From CAZOZZ01 sp965247425 (GTDB lineage: Bacteria; Acidobacteriota; Terriglobia; 20CM-2-55-15), in assembly GCA_965247425.1 (NCBI GenBank), contig OZ252023.1:868001-932000 (forward strand): a DNA stretch of 64,000 bases, written 5' to 3'. This document shows, piece by piece, positions 46,398-57,190 of the stretch (its first letter is position 1; every line of letters begins with the position of its first letter). The position numbers were made by a program, and so were the translations under genes. The notes beneath the pieces were generated by a model. The model searched no databases. It was not told the DNA's origin and worked only from the letters and a program-made list of their open reading frames with translations.

Positions 46398-48135
46398 CCC
46401 GGATGGATCACCAATCGGAGAATCGATCGGTGTTCGGATACGAGAAGCGATTTGCGGCGAGACTTGGAGCTGAGAGTGAGCGAGCCGTGGACATTGGCGG
46501 ATTTTGAGCCTGTGACACGGCGACATTTGGCGGGAGATCGGCATGAATGGGCGAGTGCAGGCAGGCCTCGCCGGGAGGCAGATGAGAGGCGCTGTTTTTC
46601 GGATCTGAAGGTTCGGTGTCGTCAGCAACGAAGCGGAATTGATTGCAGGTTTCTCACTATGAGAGCAAAGACGTCGGCATAGGGATAGGCCTCCGACATC
46701 GAGATCCAGACGTTGCGGACCGTGAGGCGGATACGCGCACCGATCTTAAGAAGCTTCAGACGGATGGTTCCGCATTGGGCATGGGCCATCGCGGTATCTT
46801 TGAGACCGAGACGACGCAACGCCTGCATAAGCATGTAGGCGGCTGAGGACAGATACAGTCGGAGCTGATTGGCGCGCATGGTTCCCGCACTGGTGCGGTC
46901 GGCAAATAGATCCAGTTGCTGTTCTTTGATCCGGTTCTCCATGTCGCCGCGTGCGCAATAGAAATCTTCGTAGAGCGCTTGGGCTCCGAGTCGTTCCGGT
47001 GGCAGTGAGGTCACCACGAATCGGGGATTGGCGCCCTTGGCCAGGAACTCGGCTTTGCCAACAACGCGACGAGTGCGGCTCCAGCTCTTTCGAGTCCGGT
47101 ACAGGAAATCCTTAAACACTCGTGCCGATTTCCCAGTGGTCTGAAACTCCGCTTCAGCCTGAATCATCTGGTCAGCGATCTCTCGCTTGAGGCGGTCGTT
47201 CTTGGCCAACCCCATCACATAATCGACCTGGTGGGTTTCACACCAGTCCAGTAATGCATCCCGGCAGAATCCGGAATCGGCCCGAATGATGATCGACACG
47301 TCCGGCCAGCTCTGACGGATCTGGCCGACGATACGTTCCAATTCATCGACTGATCCTGCCGCCCCATCGATATTGGACGGGCGCAGCCGAGCGCACAACA
47401 GATGCTCTCCACAGAAGATGTACAAGGGCAGATAGCAGTAGTTGCGGTAGTAGCCGTGAAAGAACCGGCCTTCCTGTTGACCATGGATCGGATCATCGGT
47501 CGCGTCCAGATCCAGAACGATCTCTTCGGGCGCCGTGTTGTCATGGGCTGCCACAAACGCATCGACCATCCAACGATCGATCTTGTCCCCATCCATAGCG
47601 ATCTTCTTGTACCGCTCCTGGTCGCCGACTTCGGCGCCGGTCAACTCCAATCGGTTTAGCGTGCTCTTGCCCGCCAACGCCTTTCCCCAGTCGCCGGCCT
47701 GTCGTCGATTCGTTCCCAGCGGATCCGCTTTGTCCACCGCCAACGCAAGCATCGGGTCGGTCCGTAACTGATCGTGATCGTTCAGGTCTTCATATCCCAG
47801 GCACAGCCCGTAGACCCGCTGTCCCAACAGCTCCTTCACGGTGTGTTCGATCAACCGTTGGTCGCGATGATCGCTAAAACACCCCGCCAATCCATCGATC
47901 AAACCGGTCCGCTTTTCGACTTCACGCAGCAGCAGAACTCCAGCGTCAGACGTGATCTTGCCGCCGTCGAAACGCGCCTTCATTTTTCGTTGAAGAAGTC
48001 CGTGAAATTCGAACGTGGTTTGTTTACACTCTGTACTCATAAGGGCCGCCTCCGTTTGGTTTCTGAACCGTTCTCGACAAACGATTTATGCCAAACAGGG
48101 CGGCCTTTTCTGGTCCTTTCGGTGATTTATGCGGG
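46398..48135 (-). mobile_element. IS1380-family insertion sequence, copy 2 (1738 bp)
   Basis: Same length, ends and orientation as the copy at 35189-36926 (exact offset of 11209 bp), apparently with no differences. It is inserted in the serine hydrolase gene, about three quarters along, at a CTAG. Same target as copy 1, which suggests a CTAG preference. The two copies are direct repeats enclosing about 9.5 kb. Confidence 0.94.
46622..48040 (-). CDS. IS1380-family transposase (copy 2)
   Basis: 472 residues, the same translation as the protein at 35413-36831. Catalytic Asp residues lie in LDLDATDDPIHG and RADSGFCRD, and the Glu in RGDMENRIKEQ. Uninterrupted, so both copies may be active. Transcribed against the host gene it interrupts. 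Confidence 0.93.
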   Translation of the reverse strand: MSTECKQTTFEFHGLLQRKMKARFDGGKITSDAGVLLLREVEKRTGLIDGLAGCFSDHRDQRLIEHTVKELLGQRVYGLCLGYEDLNDHDQLRTDPMLALAVDKADPLGTNRRQAGDWGKALAGKSTLNRLELTGAEVGDQERYKKIAMDGDKIDRWMVDAFVAAHDNTAPEEIVLDLDATDDPIHGQQEGRFFHGYYRNYCYLPLYIFCGEHLLCARLRPSNIDGAAGSVDELERIVGQIRQSWPDVSIIIRADSGFCRDALLDWCETHQVDYVMGLAKNDRLKREIADQMIQAEAEFQTTGKSARVFKDFLYRTRKSWSRTRRVVGKAEFLAKGANPRFVVTSLPPERLGAQALYEDFYCARGDMENRIKEQQLDLFADRTSAGTMRANQLRLYLSSAAYMLMQALRRLGLKDTAMAHAQCGTIRLKLLKIGARIRLTVRNVWISMSEAYPYADVFALIVRNLQSIPLRC

Positions 48136-48468
48136 CTAGGTTTCTGACGACCTGGATGAGGAGGGGAGCGCTCGATGGAGTTCGGCTGATCGACGAGGCG
48201 ACGGTGGTTGAGGCGCTCCGATCCGATGAGCCGATTTTATGGGGTGGGGAGCTGCCACCGGACCACTATGGACAACACTGGGTTCTTTTCGCGGAACCGA
48301 GTTCGGCCGGGGAACTTCCTGTGTTCGGCCATTGGGGTTCGGACGGGACGCTGGCGATGGCGCTGCCGGAACAGAACATGCTCGTCCTGTACTTTACCCA
48401 GTCTCGCGAAAACGCCACCCTGACAGAGTTTGCCAGGATCGTCCTGGATTCTTTCGGCAGATGACAAC

Positions 48469-48505
48469 CGGGGACGGAAAGCTGGTTGATTTGCTCCCGT
48501 CCCCG
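48469..48505. repeat. CGGGGACGG hairpin
   Basis: CGGGGACGG (48469-48477) and CCGTCCCCG (48497-48505), a perfect 9-bp stem with a 19-nt loop. It lies 4 nt after the serine hydrolase stop and before the convergent aldolase-like gene (end at 48532). The same core makes the larger inverted repeat at 57293-57378, so it may belong to a REP-like family and may act as a terminator here. Confidence 0.65.
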
Positions 48506-48531
48506 AATCATCCGTTTCCCGACCCTTGGGC

Positions 48532-49446
48532 TTACTGCCGCCCGGCGGCGGCTCGTCCTATCTCGATGGTCGCGTCGGCTAAGTCACCCGACATAAGCAA
48601 CGCCAGGAACCCTTCCCGGACGCGCTGCGCTACATTGTTGGCGTTTGCCGTGATCATATCGGCAACCCCGATTCGTTGGGATGCCCTCAGTATCCTCATG
48701 TTGCCCTCTTCCGCGGCAACCCGATCACCCCCGAGCGATCCGGTCAAGCTTCCAATGCCGCACGCGAGAACGCTATAGCCTTTGACGTTCGCGGTTCCCG
48801 TCAGCCGGGCCAGCGACACCGGATCTTCGATCATCAGCATTGCGATGATCTCGCCGGCCGGGTTGGACGGGGACCAGACGTCGGCGCCGGCTTCCGTAAA
48901 GAAGCTGACGGCGAGTTTGGCCTCTTCCGGGCTGGTGATGTGGGGCAGAACAACTCCGTCTGCGCCAAGGTCGAGCACTTCCTTGACCCGTGCCCGCGTC
49001 ACTTCCTCTCCGTCTCGCTCGATCGGAGGAATGCGTACGAGGTAAGTTTTATAGCTGACGGCGCTCGGGCTGCGGAGGCCCTCGCCGATCGCTCTCACTG
49101 CGTCGACATCGTAGTTGCCTTCGATGTTCAGGAAGACGAAATCGTAAAGCGGGTTCTCGGCCAGCTTCCGACCCCCTTCCACCGTATATAGGGCCGGAGG
49201 TCTGGCGCCTCTGGCTCCCCGTGCGCCCCTGGCTCCGCGTGCGCCTCTGGCTCCACGTGACCCCCTTCCCCCGGCTGCCTCGGTGGGCGGCCTTTCGTTA
49301 GGGACAAAGACACCGAAACCCGTCTTTCCATCAGCCCATAAATCGATAATGCCGTTCTTGTGCAGGCCCTGTGCCTGGGCCGCGGGGACAGCGGTCGCCG
49401 CAATCATGAGAATCACGACGGCAATAATTGTTGTCTTCGACTTCAT
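48532..49446 (-). CDS. Exported HpcH/HpaI aldolase-like protein with a GAR repeat linker
   Basis: 304 residues. Signal peptide TIIAVVILMIAATAVPAAQA. Residues ~60-85 are a low-complexity run of Gly-Ala-Arg units coded by about three 18-bp tandem repeats (49201-49262). The rest looks like the HpcH/HpaI (TIM barrel) family: NPLYDFVFLNIEGNYDVDAV, VKEVLDLGADGVVLPHITSP and MLMIEDPVSLARLTGTANVK. Family enzymes are cytoplasmic metal aldolases; here the signal peptide predicts export. I cannot identify all metal ligands, so enzymatic function is uncertain. The 263-nt upstream gap shows no feature beyond a possible promoter. Confidence 0.75.
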   Translation of the reverse strand: MKSKTTIIAVVILMIAATAVPAAQAQGLHKNGIIDLWADGKTGFGVFVPNERPPTEAAGGRGSRGARGARGARGARGARGARPPALYTVEGGRKLAENPLYDFVFLNIEGNYDVDAVRAIGEGLRSPSAVSYKTYLVRIPPIERDGEEVTRARVKEVLDLGADGVVLPHITSPEEAKLAVSFFTEAGADVWSPSNPAGEIIAMLMIEDPVSLARLTGTANVKGYSVLACGIGSLTGSLGGDRVAAEEGNMRILRASQRIGVADMITANANNVAQRVREGFLALLMSGDLADATIEIGRAAAGRQ

Positions 49447-49709
49447 TCGTCCTCCTTAGTCACGGGACCGGATCGTCTCGGTTGCCCGGAACCCGGTCGC
49501 CATAATAACGCGGAATGCTTCTTCTTTTAACTACTTTGGGACCACTGCGTCGAGTCCCCCTCGACCCAGTTCGTTCGTTCCTGTAATGGTTGCCCGGCTG
49601 AGGCGTCTTTAGAACTTCGGGAAAGAAGTTTCGGATGGGAACAAGTTGGGCGTCTTGCTCGTAGGTTTACAGACCGTGAAAGTCGATTCCGGTGAAGGGA
49701 GAGTAGGGA

Positions 49710-52184
49710 ATGATGGATTCGTTGTTTCGTGACATCAAGTTCAGCGGGAGAGTTCTCTGGAAAGACCGGGGCTTTGCGGCAACGGCCATCTTAACGCTGG
49801 CCGTCTGCATTGGCGCCAACGTCGCCATATTTACGATAGTTAATTCCGTGCTGTTGAGCCCGCTTCCCGTTCCGGACGCCAACAGGATTGTGATGATGTC
49901 GAACCTGTACCCGAATGCGGGTGTCGAGGATTTCGGCAGCAGTGGCGTGCCGGACTATTACGACCGGATCCGGGACGTGGATGTCCTTGAAGAACAATCC
50001 GTTTATCGTCTTTCCGGCGAGACGGTCGAGATCGACGGGATCCCGCAGCGTATTCGTAAGATGAGCGCAACTCCCTCGTTATTCAGACTTCTCCGGGCCC
50101 AACCGGTCCTCGGCCGAGCCTTCGTTCGAGAAGAAGGGGAGGTGGGCAACGAGGAGAAGGCCCTTCTGAGCTATGGCTTGTGGCAGCAGCTATACGGTGG
50201 CGACCCGTCGGTTCTGGATACCGACATCCGTCTGAGCGGCCGTCCTTTCACCATTGTCGGAGTGATGCCCGAAGACTTCCTGTTTGTCGACCCCGAAGTT
50301 CTCGTCTGGACTCCAGTGGCGTTCACCGACGAGCAGAAGTCCGACGATGCGCGTCACAGCAACAACTGGACCAACGTGGGGCGGTTGAAGCCGGGCGCGA
50401 CGATCGGGGTTGCCCAGGCGCAGGTCGATGCCTTAAACGCTGCCAACCTGGAACGATTCCCGGCCTTTAAGGAACTGCTGATCAACGCGGGTTTTCGTAC
50501 CGCCGTCGAGCCTCTCCAGGAACGCCTGGTTCGCGATGTTCGCTCGACCTTGTATCTGCTGTGGGGCGGGGCCGCATTCGTTCTCCTGATCGGCGCCGTA
50601 AACATTGCCAATCTCGCCCTGGCCCGTTCTGGACTCCGGTTGAAGGAACTCGCAACCCGGCTGGCACTGGGTGCGGCAAGGGCGCAAGTGGCGCGACAAC
50701 TGATTACTGAAAGCGTCATCCTGGCTTTGATTGGAGGAGTCGGCGGTGTCCTGATCGGACAGGGAATGCTCAGTGCATTCGGTCGTGTCGGTCTGGACCG
50801 GCTTCCCCGCGCCGGCGAGATTCACATGGATCCCACAGTTGTCGGCTTCACAATCGCGACGGCTGTTCTCGCCGGCCTGCTGATCGGTCTGGTGCCGGTC
50901 GTCCACATCTTCCGTGTCGATCTGAACCGGGTGCTCCATGAGGAGAGCAGGAGCGGTTCGAGTGGCAAGGGCGTCCGGGCCATCCGGCGCGCGTTGGTCG
51001 TCGCGCAGGTCGGTTTCGCGTTCGTCCTCCTCATCGGTGCGGGGTTGCTCCTGGCAAGCTTCCGCGAGCTTCTGCTGGTGGACCCCGGTTTCCAAGCGGA
51101 CGGCGTTCTGACCGCGTCGATTAGCGCACCGGCGGTTCGATATGAGGGTGTCGAGGAACTCCGTCCCTTTATGACCAGGACACTCGAGTCGATTGAAGGA
51201 CTGCCTGGTGTCGAGTCGGCCGGTGCTGTAAACGGTATTCCGCTCGGCGAGTCCTTCAGTAGCAATGTCATCCTGGCGGAAGGCTACGAAATGCAGCCGG
51301 GCGAGTCGCTGATTGCGCCCCATAACCTCATTGTGACTCCCGGATACTTCGAGGCGATGCGCATTGCGCTCCGGCAGGGACGGTACTTCACACGGCAGGA
51401 CACCTCGGACGTTCCCGCGTCGGTCATGGTTGACGAACGGCTGGCCAACAAGTTCTGGCCGGGGCGCGATCCGATCGGTCAGCGCCTGTACTCGCCCGGC
51501 GATCCAAACGATCTGCTCAAGATCGACGAGAACACGGATTTCTACAATGTCGTGGGTGTCGTGGCCAACGTCCGGCGGGAAGACATTGCCGGTAACCGCA
51601 ATCAGGCCGGAGCTTATTATTTTGTATACGATCAGAGCCCGAGCCGGAACATGACTTTTGCCATAAGGGCTTCGACCGAACCCGAGGCGCTGGTGAATAC
51701 CGTGCGGTCCGCGGTGGCTGGAATCGATCCCGAGCTGCCGCTTTATGGTGTCCAGACCATGTCCGACCGTACGGAACAGTCGTTGATGCCCCGGAAAGCC
51801 TCGATGTTGCTGGCCCTTTCATTCGGGAGCATCGCGCTGTTTCTTTCCGCCGTCGGCATTTATGGAGTTCTGGCCTATCTGGTTACCCAGCGGACGAAAG
51901 AGATTGGTATCCGCATCGCGCTTGGCAGTAGTGCGAGGCGGGTGTTTTCCCTCGTTCTCGGTGAGGGTGCCGTGCTCGTGGGTGGAGGCTTGACCCTGGG
52001 TCTGATTGGAATGGTGGCTCTGCGCCAGGCCGTCGGGAACCTGATCTATGGGGTCGGACCGACAGATCCTCTTGTTGTCAGCGCCGTCGTCGGGACGTTA
52101 GGCGTTGTCGCGGCCATAGCTTGCGTGCTGCCGGCTCGTCGCGCGACGCAGGTCGATCCGATCGTGACGTTGAACGAGCAATAG
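49710..52184 (+). CDS. ADOP-type ABC transporter permease (second)
   Basis: 824 residues with the two-fold MacB/FtsX layout: LFRDIKFSGRVLWKDRGFAA, TM1 TLAVCIGANVAIFTIVNSVL, core domain with GLWQQLYGGDPSVLDTDIRL, first FtsX block GAVNIANLALARSGLRLKEL, second core, and last FtsX block GVLAYLVTQRTKEIGIRIAL ending PARRATQVDPIVTLNEQ. It lacks the extra N-terminal domain of the 54-kb paralogue and has no adjacent ATPase. Start ATG at 49710 (a second ATG follows directly); AGGGA precedes. Its stop abuts the stop of the convergent AlkD-like gene with no base between. Confidence 0.92.
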   Translation: MMDSLFRDIKFSGRVLWKDRGFAATAILTLAVCIGANVAIFTIVNSVLLSPLPVPDANRIVMMSNLYPNAGVEDFGSSGVPDYYDRIRDVDVLEEQSVYRLSGETVEIDGIPQRIRKMSATPSLFRLLRAQPVLGRAFVREEGEVGNEEKALLSYGLWQQLYGGDPSVLDTDIRLSGRPFTIVGVMPEDFLFVDPEVLVWTPVAFTDEQKSDDARHSNNWTNVGRLKPGATIGVAQAQVDALNAANLERFPAFKELLINAGFRTAVEPLQERLVRDVRSTLYLLWGGAAFVLLIGAVNIANLALARSGLRLKELATRLALGAARAQVARQLITESVILALIGGVGGVLIGQGMLSAFGRVGLDRLPRAGEIHMDPTVVGFTIATAVLAGLLIGLVPVVHIFRVDLNRVLHEESRSGSSGKGVRAIRRALVVAQVGFAFVLLIGAGLLLASFRELLLVDPGFQADGVLTASISAPAVRYEGVEELRPFMTRTLESIEGLPGVESAGAVNGIPLGESFSSNVILAEGYEMQPGESLIAPHNLIVTPGYFEAMRIALRQGRYFTRQDTSDVPASVMVDERLANKFWPGRDPIGQRLYSPGDPNDLLKIDENTDFYNVVGVVANVRREDIAGNRNQAGAYYFVYDQSPSRNMTFAIRASTEPEALVNTVRSAVAGIDPELPLYGVQTMSDRTEQSLMPRKASMLLALSFGSIALFLSAVGIYGVLAYLVTQRTKEIGIRIALGSSARRVFSLVLGEGAVLVGGGLTLGLIGMVALRQAVGNLIYGVGPTDPLVVSAVVGTLGVVAAIACVLPARRATQVDPIVTLNEQ

Positions 52185-52868
52185 TCAGCTCGCGCGCTTT
52201 TTTCGTCTTCTCTCGAGAGTCTTGTGGATATAGGTGCCGGCGTCCGGCGTCTTGCAACTGGTTTGGCCGTGGTCGACCTCTATTTGTCCGATTCGTTTTG
52301 CGGCGGCCAGCGCCTTTTTCTCCAGCTTCGGGTTACGGATTCCGATGGCGATAAGGGCCGAGTTCATGGCATCCCGTACCCGGTTCTTGCGGGTGTGGAT
52401 TTCGTTTTCGATCGTCGCGAGATGCAATTCGAAGTAACTGTCGGGAAGCCCGGTATCGCTCATGGCGAGGTGGGCCAGGAGCTGCCAGCCGGAACGGCCG
52501 ATCCACTCTCCTTTCGACGTACTCCATTTCTCCATCCTCGTCTGACAATGCGGTGACCTGGCGACCAGGCTGGAGAATGCGTCGGCGATCCCGTAGTTGT
52601 CCAGGTCTCTGGCCCATGCGTCGGCCAGGCTTTTCGTAATCGACGACGGATCGGCCACCATGGTGGCCAGAGTCCGAGCATCACAGTTGCCGGTCTCCCA
52701 TAGTTGACGCGCCAACGCGTGATCGACCTTGATTTCCCTGGCGACCTTCTTGAGGTTGGCGTAGCTGACCCCGTACAGGTCCCCTTTCATGCCATGCCGG
52801 CCGTAGACTTTCCGGTTCTGGACCGTTCCCATGGCTTTCAGTTGTTTCAGCGCGTCCTTGCATGTCAT
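52185..52868 (-). CDS. AlkD-like DNA alkylation repair protein
   Basis: 227 residues, all-helical HEAT-like family. Features: RKVYGRHGMKGDLYGVSYAN, LWETGNCDARTLATMVADPS, WARDLDNYGIADAFSSLVAR and WSTSKGEWIGRSGWQLLAHL. The family (DUF/DNA alkylation repair enzyme) includes AlkC/AlkD glycosylases that remove N3/N7-alkylpurines; residues W and D in the middle repeats fit. The C-terminal RRRKKRAS is basic. It is convergent with and directly abutting the second ADOP gene. Confidence 0.85.
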   Translation of the reverse strand: MTCKDALKQLKAMGTVQNRKVYGRHGMKGDLYGVSYANLKKVAREIKVDHALARQLWETGNCDARTLATMVADPSSITKSLADAWARDLDNYGIADAFSSLVARSPHCQTRMEKWSTSKGEWIGRSGWQLLAHLAMSDTGLPDSYFELHLATIENEIHTRKNRVRDAMNSALIAIGIRNPKLEKKALAAAKRIGQIEVDHGQTSCKTPDAGTYIHKTLERRRKKRAS

Positions 52869-52919
52869 GTCGTTACTCCAGGCGAATGCTCCGGTTGGCC
52901 GGAGATGTCCGTCGTCCCA

Positions 52920-54134
<1,215 letters not shown>

Positions 54135-54147
54135 CGAAGGTGCTCGC

Positions 54148-56820
54148 TCACTCCTGCCTCAAAGCCGAGAGCGGGTCGATTCGGGTCGATCGACGCGCCG
54201 GCAGGTAACAGGCCAGCATCGTCAGGAACCCGAGCAACACGGGCGCGCCCACCAGCAGGATCGGATCGGACGTCGTTGTATCCGTAATCGTCGTCAGGGC
54301 GGCGAAGTAGGAGCCCAGTGCCCTCGTGGTCCCGAACGCAAACGCCTGGCCGATGATCGTCCCAAGAATGACCAGAATCGCACCTTCCTTGAGAACCAGT
54401 TTCATGACCTCGCCTCTTGGGGCTCCCAGCGCCATCCGGATTCCGATTTCTTTGGTCCTCTGGGCTACCGCGTAGGCTGTCACGCCCCCCAGCCCGACGG
54501 CGGCCAGAAGCAATCCGAACACACCGATTCCGCCGTAGATGATCATCGTGAGTCGCACCATGAACAACATGGTTTCGACCTGGTCGCTGAGCAGGCTTAC
54601 ATTGAACAGGGTCAGGTTCGGATCGATGAGCGCGATTTCGTTTCGAATGGCGTTCCGAATGTCGACTCCCGGATCCGTCCGTACGAGCAGGGTGACGCCT
54701 TGGGAGGAAGGACGCTCGAAGCTGGACGGTTCCATTGGCAGAAAGACCCCCATGCGGGATCTTTCCAGTATTCCCCCGGATCGAAAGTCCGGCGCCACCC
54801 CAATGACCTGGTAGCGATCTCCCTCGAGGCCCAGCACTTGCCCGATCGGATCTTGACCCGGCCAGGTTTCATCAACCGTGGTCTGGTTGACGATCACGAC
54901 GCGGGCATCATCGGTCTGGTCCGACGGTCTGAAGCTTCTGCCAGGGCTGATTTCCACTCCGACCGCTTCGAAGAATCCTTCGCCGACACGTTCCTGACGG
55001 ATGCTCCTGGCGAGCCGGGCCGTTTCATCGAGGTCCGTGCTTGCCTGGAGTGCCGCTTCGTCGCCAAACATTCCGAGCGGGATGTTGTGAGTCAGGCTGG
55101 CTTCGGCCACTCCTGGAATCAATCGTATGCGATCCGGTAGATCGGAGAACAGTTCTCTGGCCTGTTGTCCGGAATAGCCGTCGCGGACTGGATCCAGAGA
55201 CATCATGTAAAGGTTGCGGACGTCGAAGCCCAGTTCGACCGTGCTGGATCTACCGAATCCGAGGACGACGAAGCCGGTCAACAGAAGTAGCATCAGTGAA
55301 CCGGCCACCTGCTGGAGGACGAGAGCGTTGCGCAGGCTGAACCACCGGTATCTCTTCATCCGCATGTCGGCGCCGCTCTTCAGGGCCGGCGTCACATCCG
55401 CTTTGGCGGCCTGCAGCGCCGGCGCCAGCCCGAAGAGAATTCCGGAAAGAACGCTGATGCCGAGCGTGAACAGCAGAGCCACCCAGCTGATATCCATTTT
55501 GAAGGTCATGTACTCGGGGATCATCGGCTCGAGCCAGTCGGTCGTAGAGATGGACCACCACGCGAACGCCAGTCCGGCGACTCCTCCAAGCATCGCCAGG
55601 ATCGTGCTCTCGGTGACCAGCTGGCGAACGATACGTCCTCGGCTGGCGCCGACCGACAATCGAATGGCGATCTCCTTCGCCCGTGCGCTTCCGCGTGCCA
55701 GCAGCAAGGTTCCGACGTTCGAACAGGCGATCAGCAAGGCCAGCCCCGACAGGATCAGCGGGAACGCCATCATCACGGGCAGGTCTTCATCCCGGATGGG
55801 CAGGAGCCGCCCGCCAGGCAACATCGTGACGCGTCGCCCTTCCCGAATGTCTGTTTCGCCTTCATCCACTTCCTGTTGTCGGACCATGGCGTCGAGTGCC
55901 GCTTCGGCACCCTTGCGCGTAATCCCTTCGGAGAGTCGGCCGACGACACTGAACGCCGCGATGTCTTTGTCGGCAAGCGCGTTGGATCCCAGTTCCGGTG
56001 CGATCCTGGGGTCGACAGTCGTGGGCAACCATATATCCGCCGCCGAGAGGACCGGAAGTGCCCCGAAGAAGTCCTCGGCGGCGACGCCGATGATCGTGGC
56101 AGGGTATCCATTGATCCGCAGCGTCGATCCAACGACGTTTGGATCGCCGCCCAGACGAGCCTGCCAGAACCGGTGGCTGACTACCAGGCTGGCGGATGCA
56201 CCCGGCGCGCTTTCCGCTGCTCCAAACGTCCGGCCTACCCTCGGCGTGGTCTGGAAAACGTCAAAATAGTTCGGGGTCACCAGATGTCCCCAGGCCCGGC
56301 TGGAGCGGTTGTCGTCCGTCTTGATGACGAACGGTACGGGAGCGATGTACGCGGCCATTTCTCTGAACTGGCCACTATTGTCCCTGAAGTGTTCGTAGTC
56401 GGGGTAAGAGACCGCCCCCCGAATGGAGACGAGTTCGTCAGGGTTCCCGACGGTTGGGATGTCGCGTAGAATGAGGGAATCCATTTGACTGAACATGGTT
56501 GTGGTCAGACCGATTCCGATGCCCACCGACACGACCGAGGCGATCGTAAAGCCTTTCGAGCGCGCCAGCATTCGGAGCGCGTAGCGCGTGTCCTGTGCCA
56601 GTTCGAATGCGTGTTCGATCGGGACTCGGACGACCAGGTCCAAAAGGAGCCTGAAGATCATCGTGATCAGCTTTGCCCAACCGTGTCGGCGAGCCGCGTC
56701 GCGGATCATATGCTCGCTGTCTGAAACCATGTCCCGACCGTGATCGAGCTGGAAGTCATCCGGGAAGGCGCGCACCAGTTTTTGATAAAGCCAGAGAGAC
56801 AAAGCCATCGTTGTCTTCAT
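54148..56820 (-). CDS. ADOP-type ABC transporter permease (third, PadR-linked)
   Basis: 890 residues. It has an extra N-terminal domain (SLWLYQKLVRAFPDDFQLDH and a helix ITMIFRLLLDLVVRVPIEHA) seen in the PadR-linked branch of ADOP proteins, then TRYALRMLARSKGFTIASVV, the first core and FtsX block ACSNVGTLLLARGSARAKEI, second core, and final block GGVTAYAVAQRTKEIGIRMA. It ends PARRSTRIDPLSALRQE. Its ATG overlaps the padR stop by one base (TAATG), so it is coupled to that regulator. Cargo unknown. Confidence 0.93.
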   Translation of the reverse strand: MKTTMALSLWLYQKLVRAFPDDFQLDHGRDMVSDSEHMIRDAARRHGWAKLITMIFRLLLDLVVRVPIEHAFELAQDTRYALRMLARSKGFTIASVVSVGIGIGLTTTMFSQMDSLILRDIPTVGNPDELVSIRGAVSYPDYEHFRDNSGQFREMAAYIAPVPFVIKTDDNRSSRAWGHLVTPNYFDVFQTTPRVGRTFGAAESAPGASASLVVSHRFWQARLGGDPNVVGSTLRINGYPATIIGVAAEDFFGALPVLSAADIWLPTTVDPRIAPELGSNALADKDIAAFSVVGRLSEGITRKGAEAALDAMVRQQEVDEGETDIREGRRVTMLPGGRLLPIRDEDLPVMMAFPLILSGLALLIACSNVGTLLLARGSARAKEIAIRLSVGASRGRIVRQLVTESTILAMLGGVAGLAFAWWSISTTDWLEPMIPEYMTFKMDISWVALLFTLGISVLSGILFGLAPALQAAKADVTPALKSGADMRMKRYRWFSLRNALVLQQVAGSLMLLLLTGFVVLGFGRSSTVELGFDVRNLYMMSLDPVRDGYSGQQARELFSDLPDRIRLIPGVAEASLTHNIPLGMFGDEAALQASTDLDETARLARSIRQERVGEGFFEAVGVEISPGRSFRPSDQTDDARVVIVNQTTVDETWPGQDPIGQVLGLEGDRYQVIGVAPDFRSGGILERSRMGVFLPMEPSSFERPSSQGVTLLVRTDPGVDIRNAIRNEIALIDPNLTLFNVSLLSDQVETMLFMVRLTMIIYGGIGVFGLLLAAVGLGGVTAYAVAQRTKEIGIRMALGAPRGEVMKLVLKEGAILVILGTIIGQAFAFGTTRALGSYFAALTTITDTTTSDPILLVGAPVLLGFLTMLACYLPARRSTRIDPLSALRQE

Positions 56821-57185
56821 TACCTTGTTCCAGCCTCGGCTGCCGCGCGTTTCATGTGGATGATTTGTACCAGTTGTTCAAGACGTCGACACTCGCCCTC
56901 GAGCACCTCCCGCCCCTGTTCGGTCAGCCGATAGTAACGTCGTCTTTCATCGTCGTCCTCAGGCGCGGGTCTCTGGTCGGATTCTTCGATGAGCTCTTCG
57001 TTGATCAAACGGCGGATCGTGCCATACAAGGTGGCCGGCCACAGACGGACCTTCCCGTCGGTGCGGTCGAGCACTTCCTGCATGATGCCGTAGCCATGCT
57101 GCTCCCGTCCGGACAACGACAGAAGGATGTGAAACCAGTTTGCGCGCAAAGGCAGAAAGGAGTCGGGAGATGTTCGAGTCGCCAT
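56820..57185 (-). CDS. PadR-family transcriptional regulator
   Basis: 121 residues. PadR winged-helix domain: FHILLSLSGREQHGYGIMQE, VRLWPATLYGTIRRLINEEL and RRRYYRLTEQGREVLEGECR, then a short helical tail for dimerisation. In ADOP loci such regulators are thought to repress their own operon and respond to a ligand; it overlaps the permease start by one base. An AT-rich palindrome lies just upstream of the ATG at 57185. Confidence 0.93.
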   Translation of the reverse strand: MATRTSPDSFLPLRANWFHILLSLSGREQHGYGIMQEVLDRTDGKVRLWPATLYGTIRRLINEELIEESDQRPAPEDDDERRRYYRLTEQGREVLEGECRRLEQLVQIIHMKRAAAEAGTR

Positions 57186-57190
57186 ACTGC

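Larger units (their letters stand above)
45505..48464 (+). pseudogene. Serine hydrolase (beta-lactamase class C/EstB-like) split by an insertion sequence
   Basis: Removing 46398-48135 and one CTAG joins both parts in one frame of 405 residues. Signal peptide KAALLTLLATLMAPGVF; active-site SxxK in RIRSMTKPVVGTAV; tyrosine motif FRYSDKNPAALG; the third motif GHWGSDGTL lies only in the 3' part (from 48140). The 5' part alone runs into the IS and stops at 46473, without the last motif, so the product should be inactive. Start ATG at 45505, fixed by GGAGG at 45494-45498. Family members are esterases, peptidases or beta-lactamase-like enzymes of the cell envelope. Confidence 0.9.

Noticed and set aside
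49201..49262. CRISPR-like array
   Set aside because: The 18-bp repeats are contiguous, without spacers, and encode Gly-Ala-Arg units in frame.
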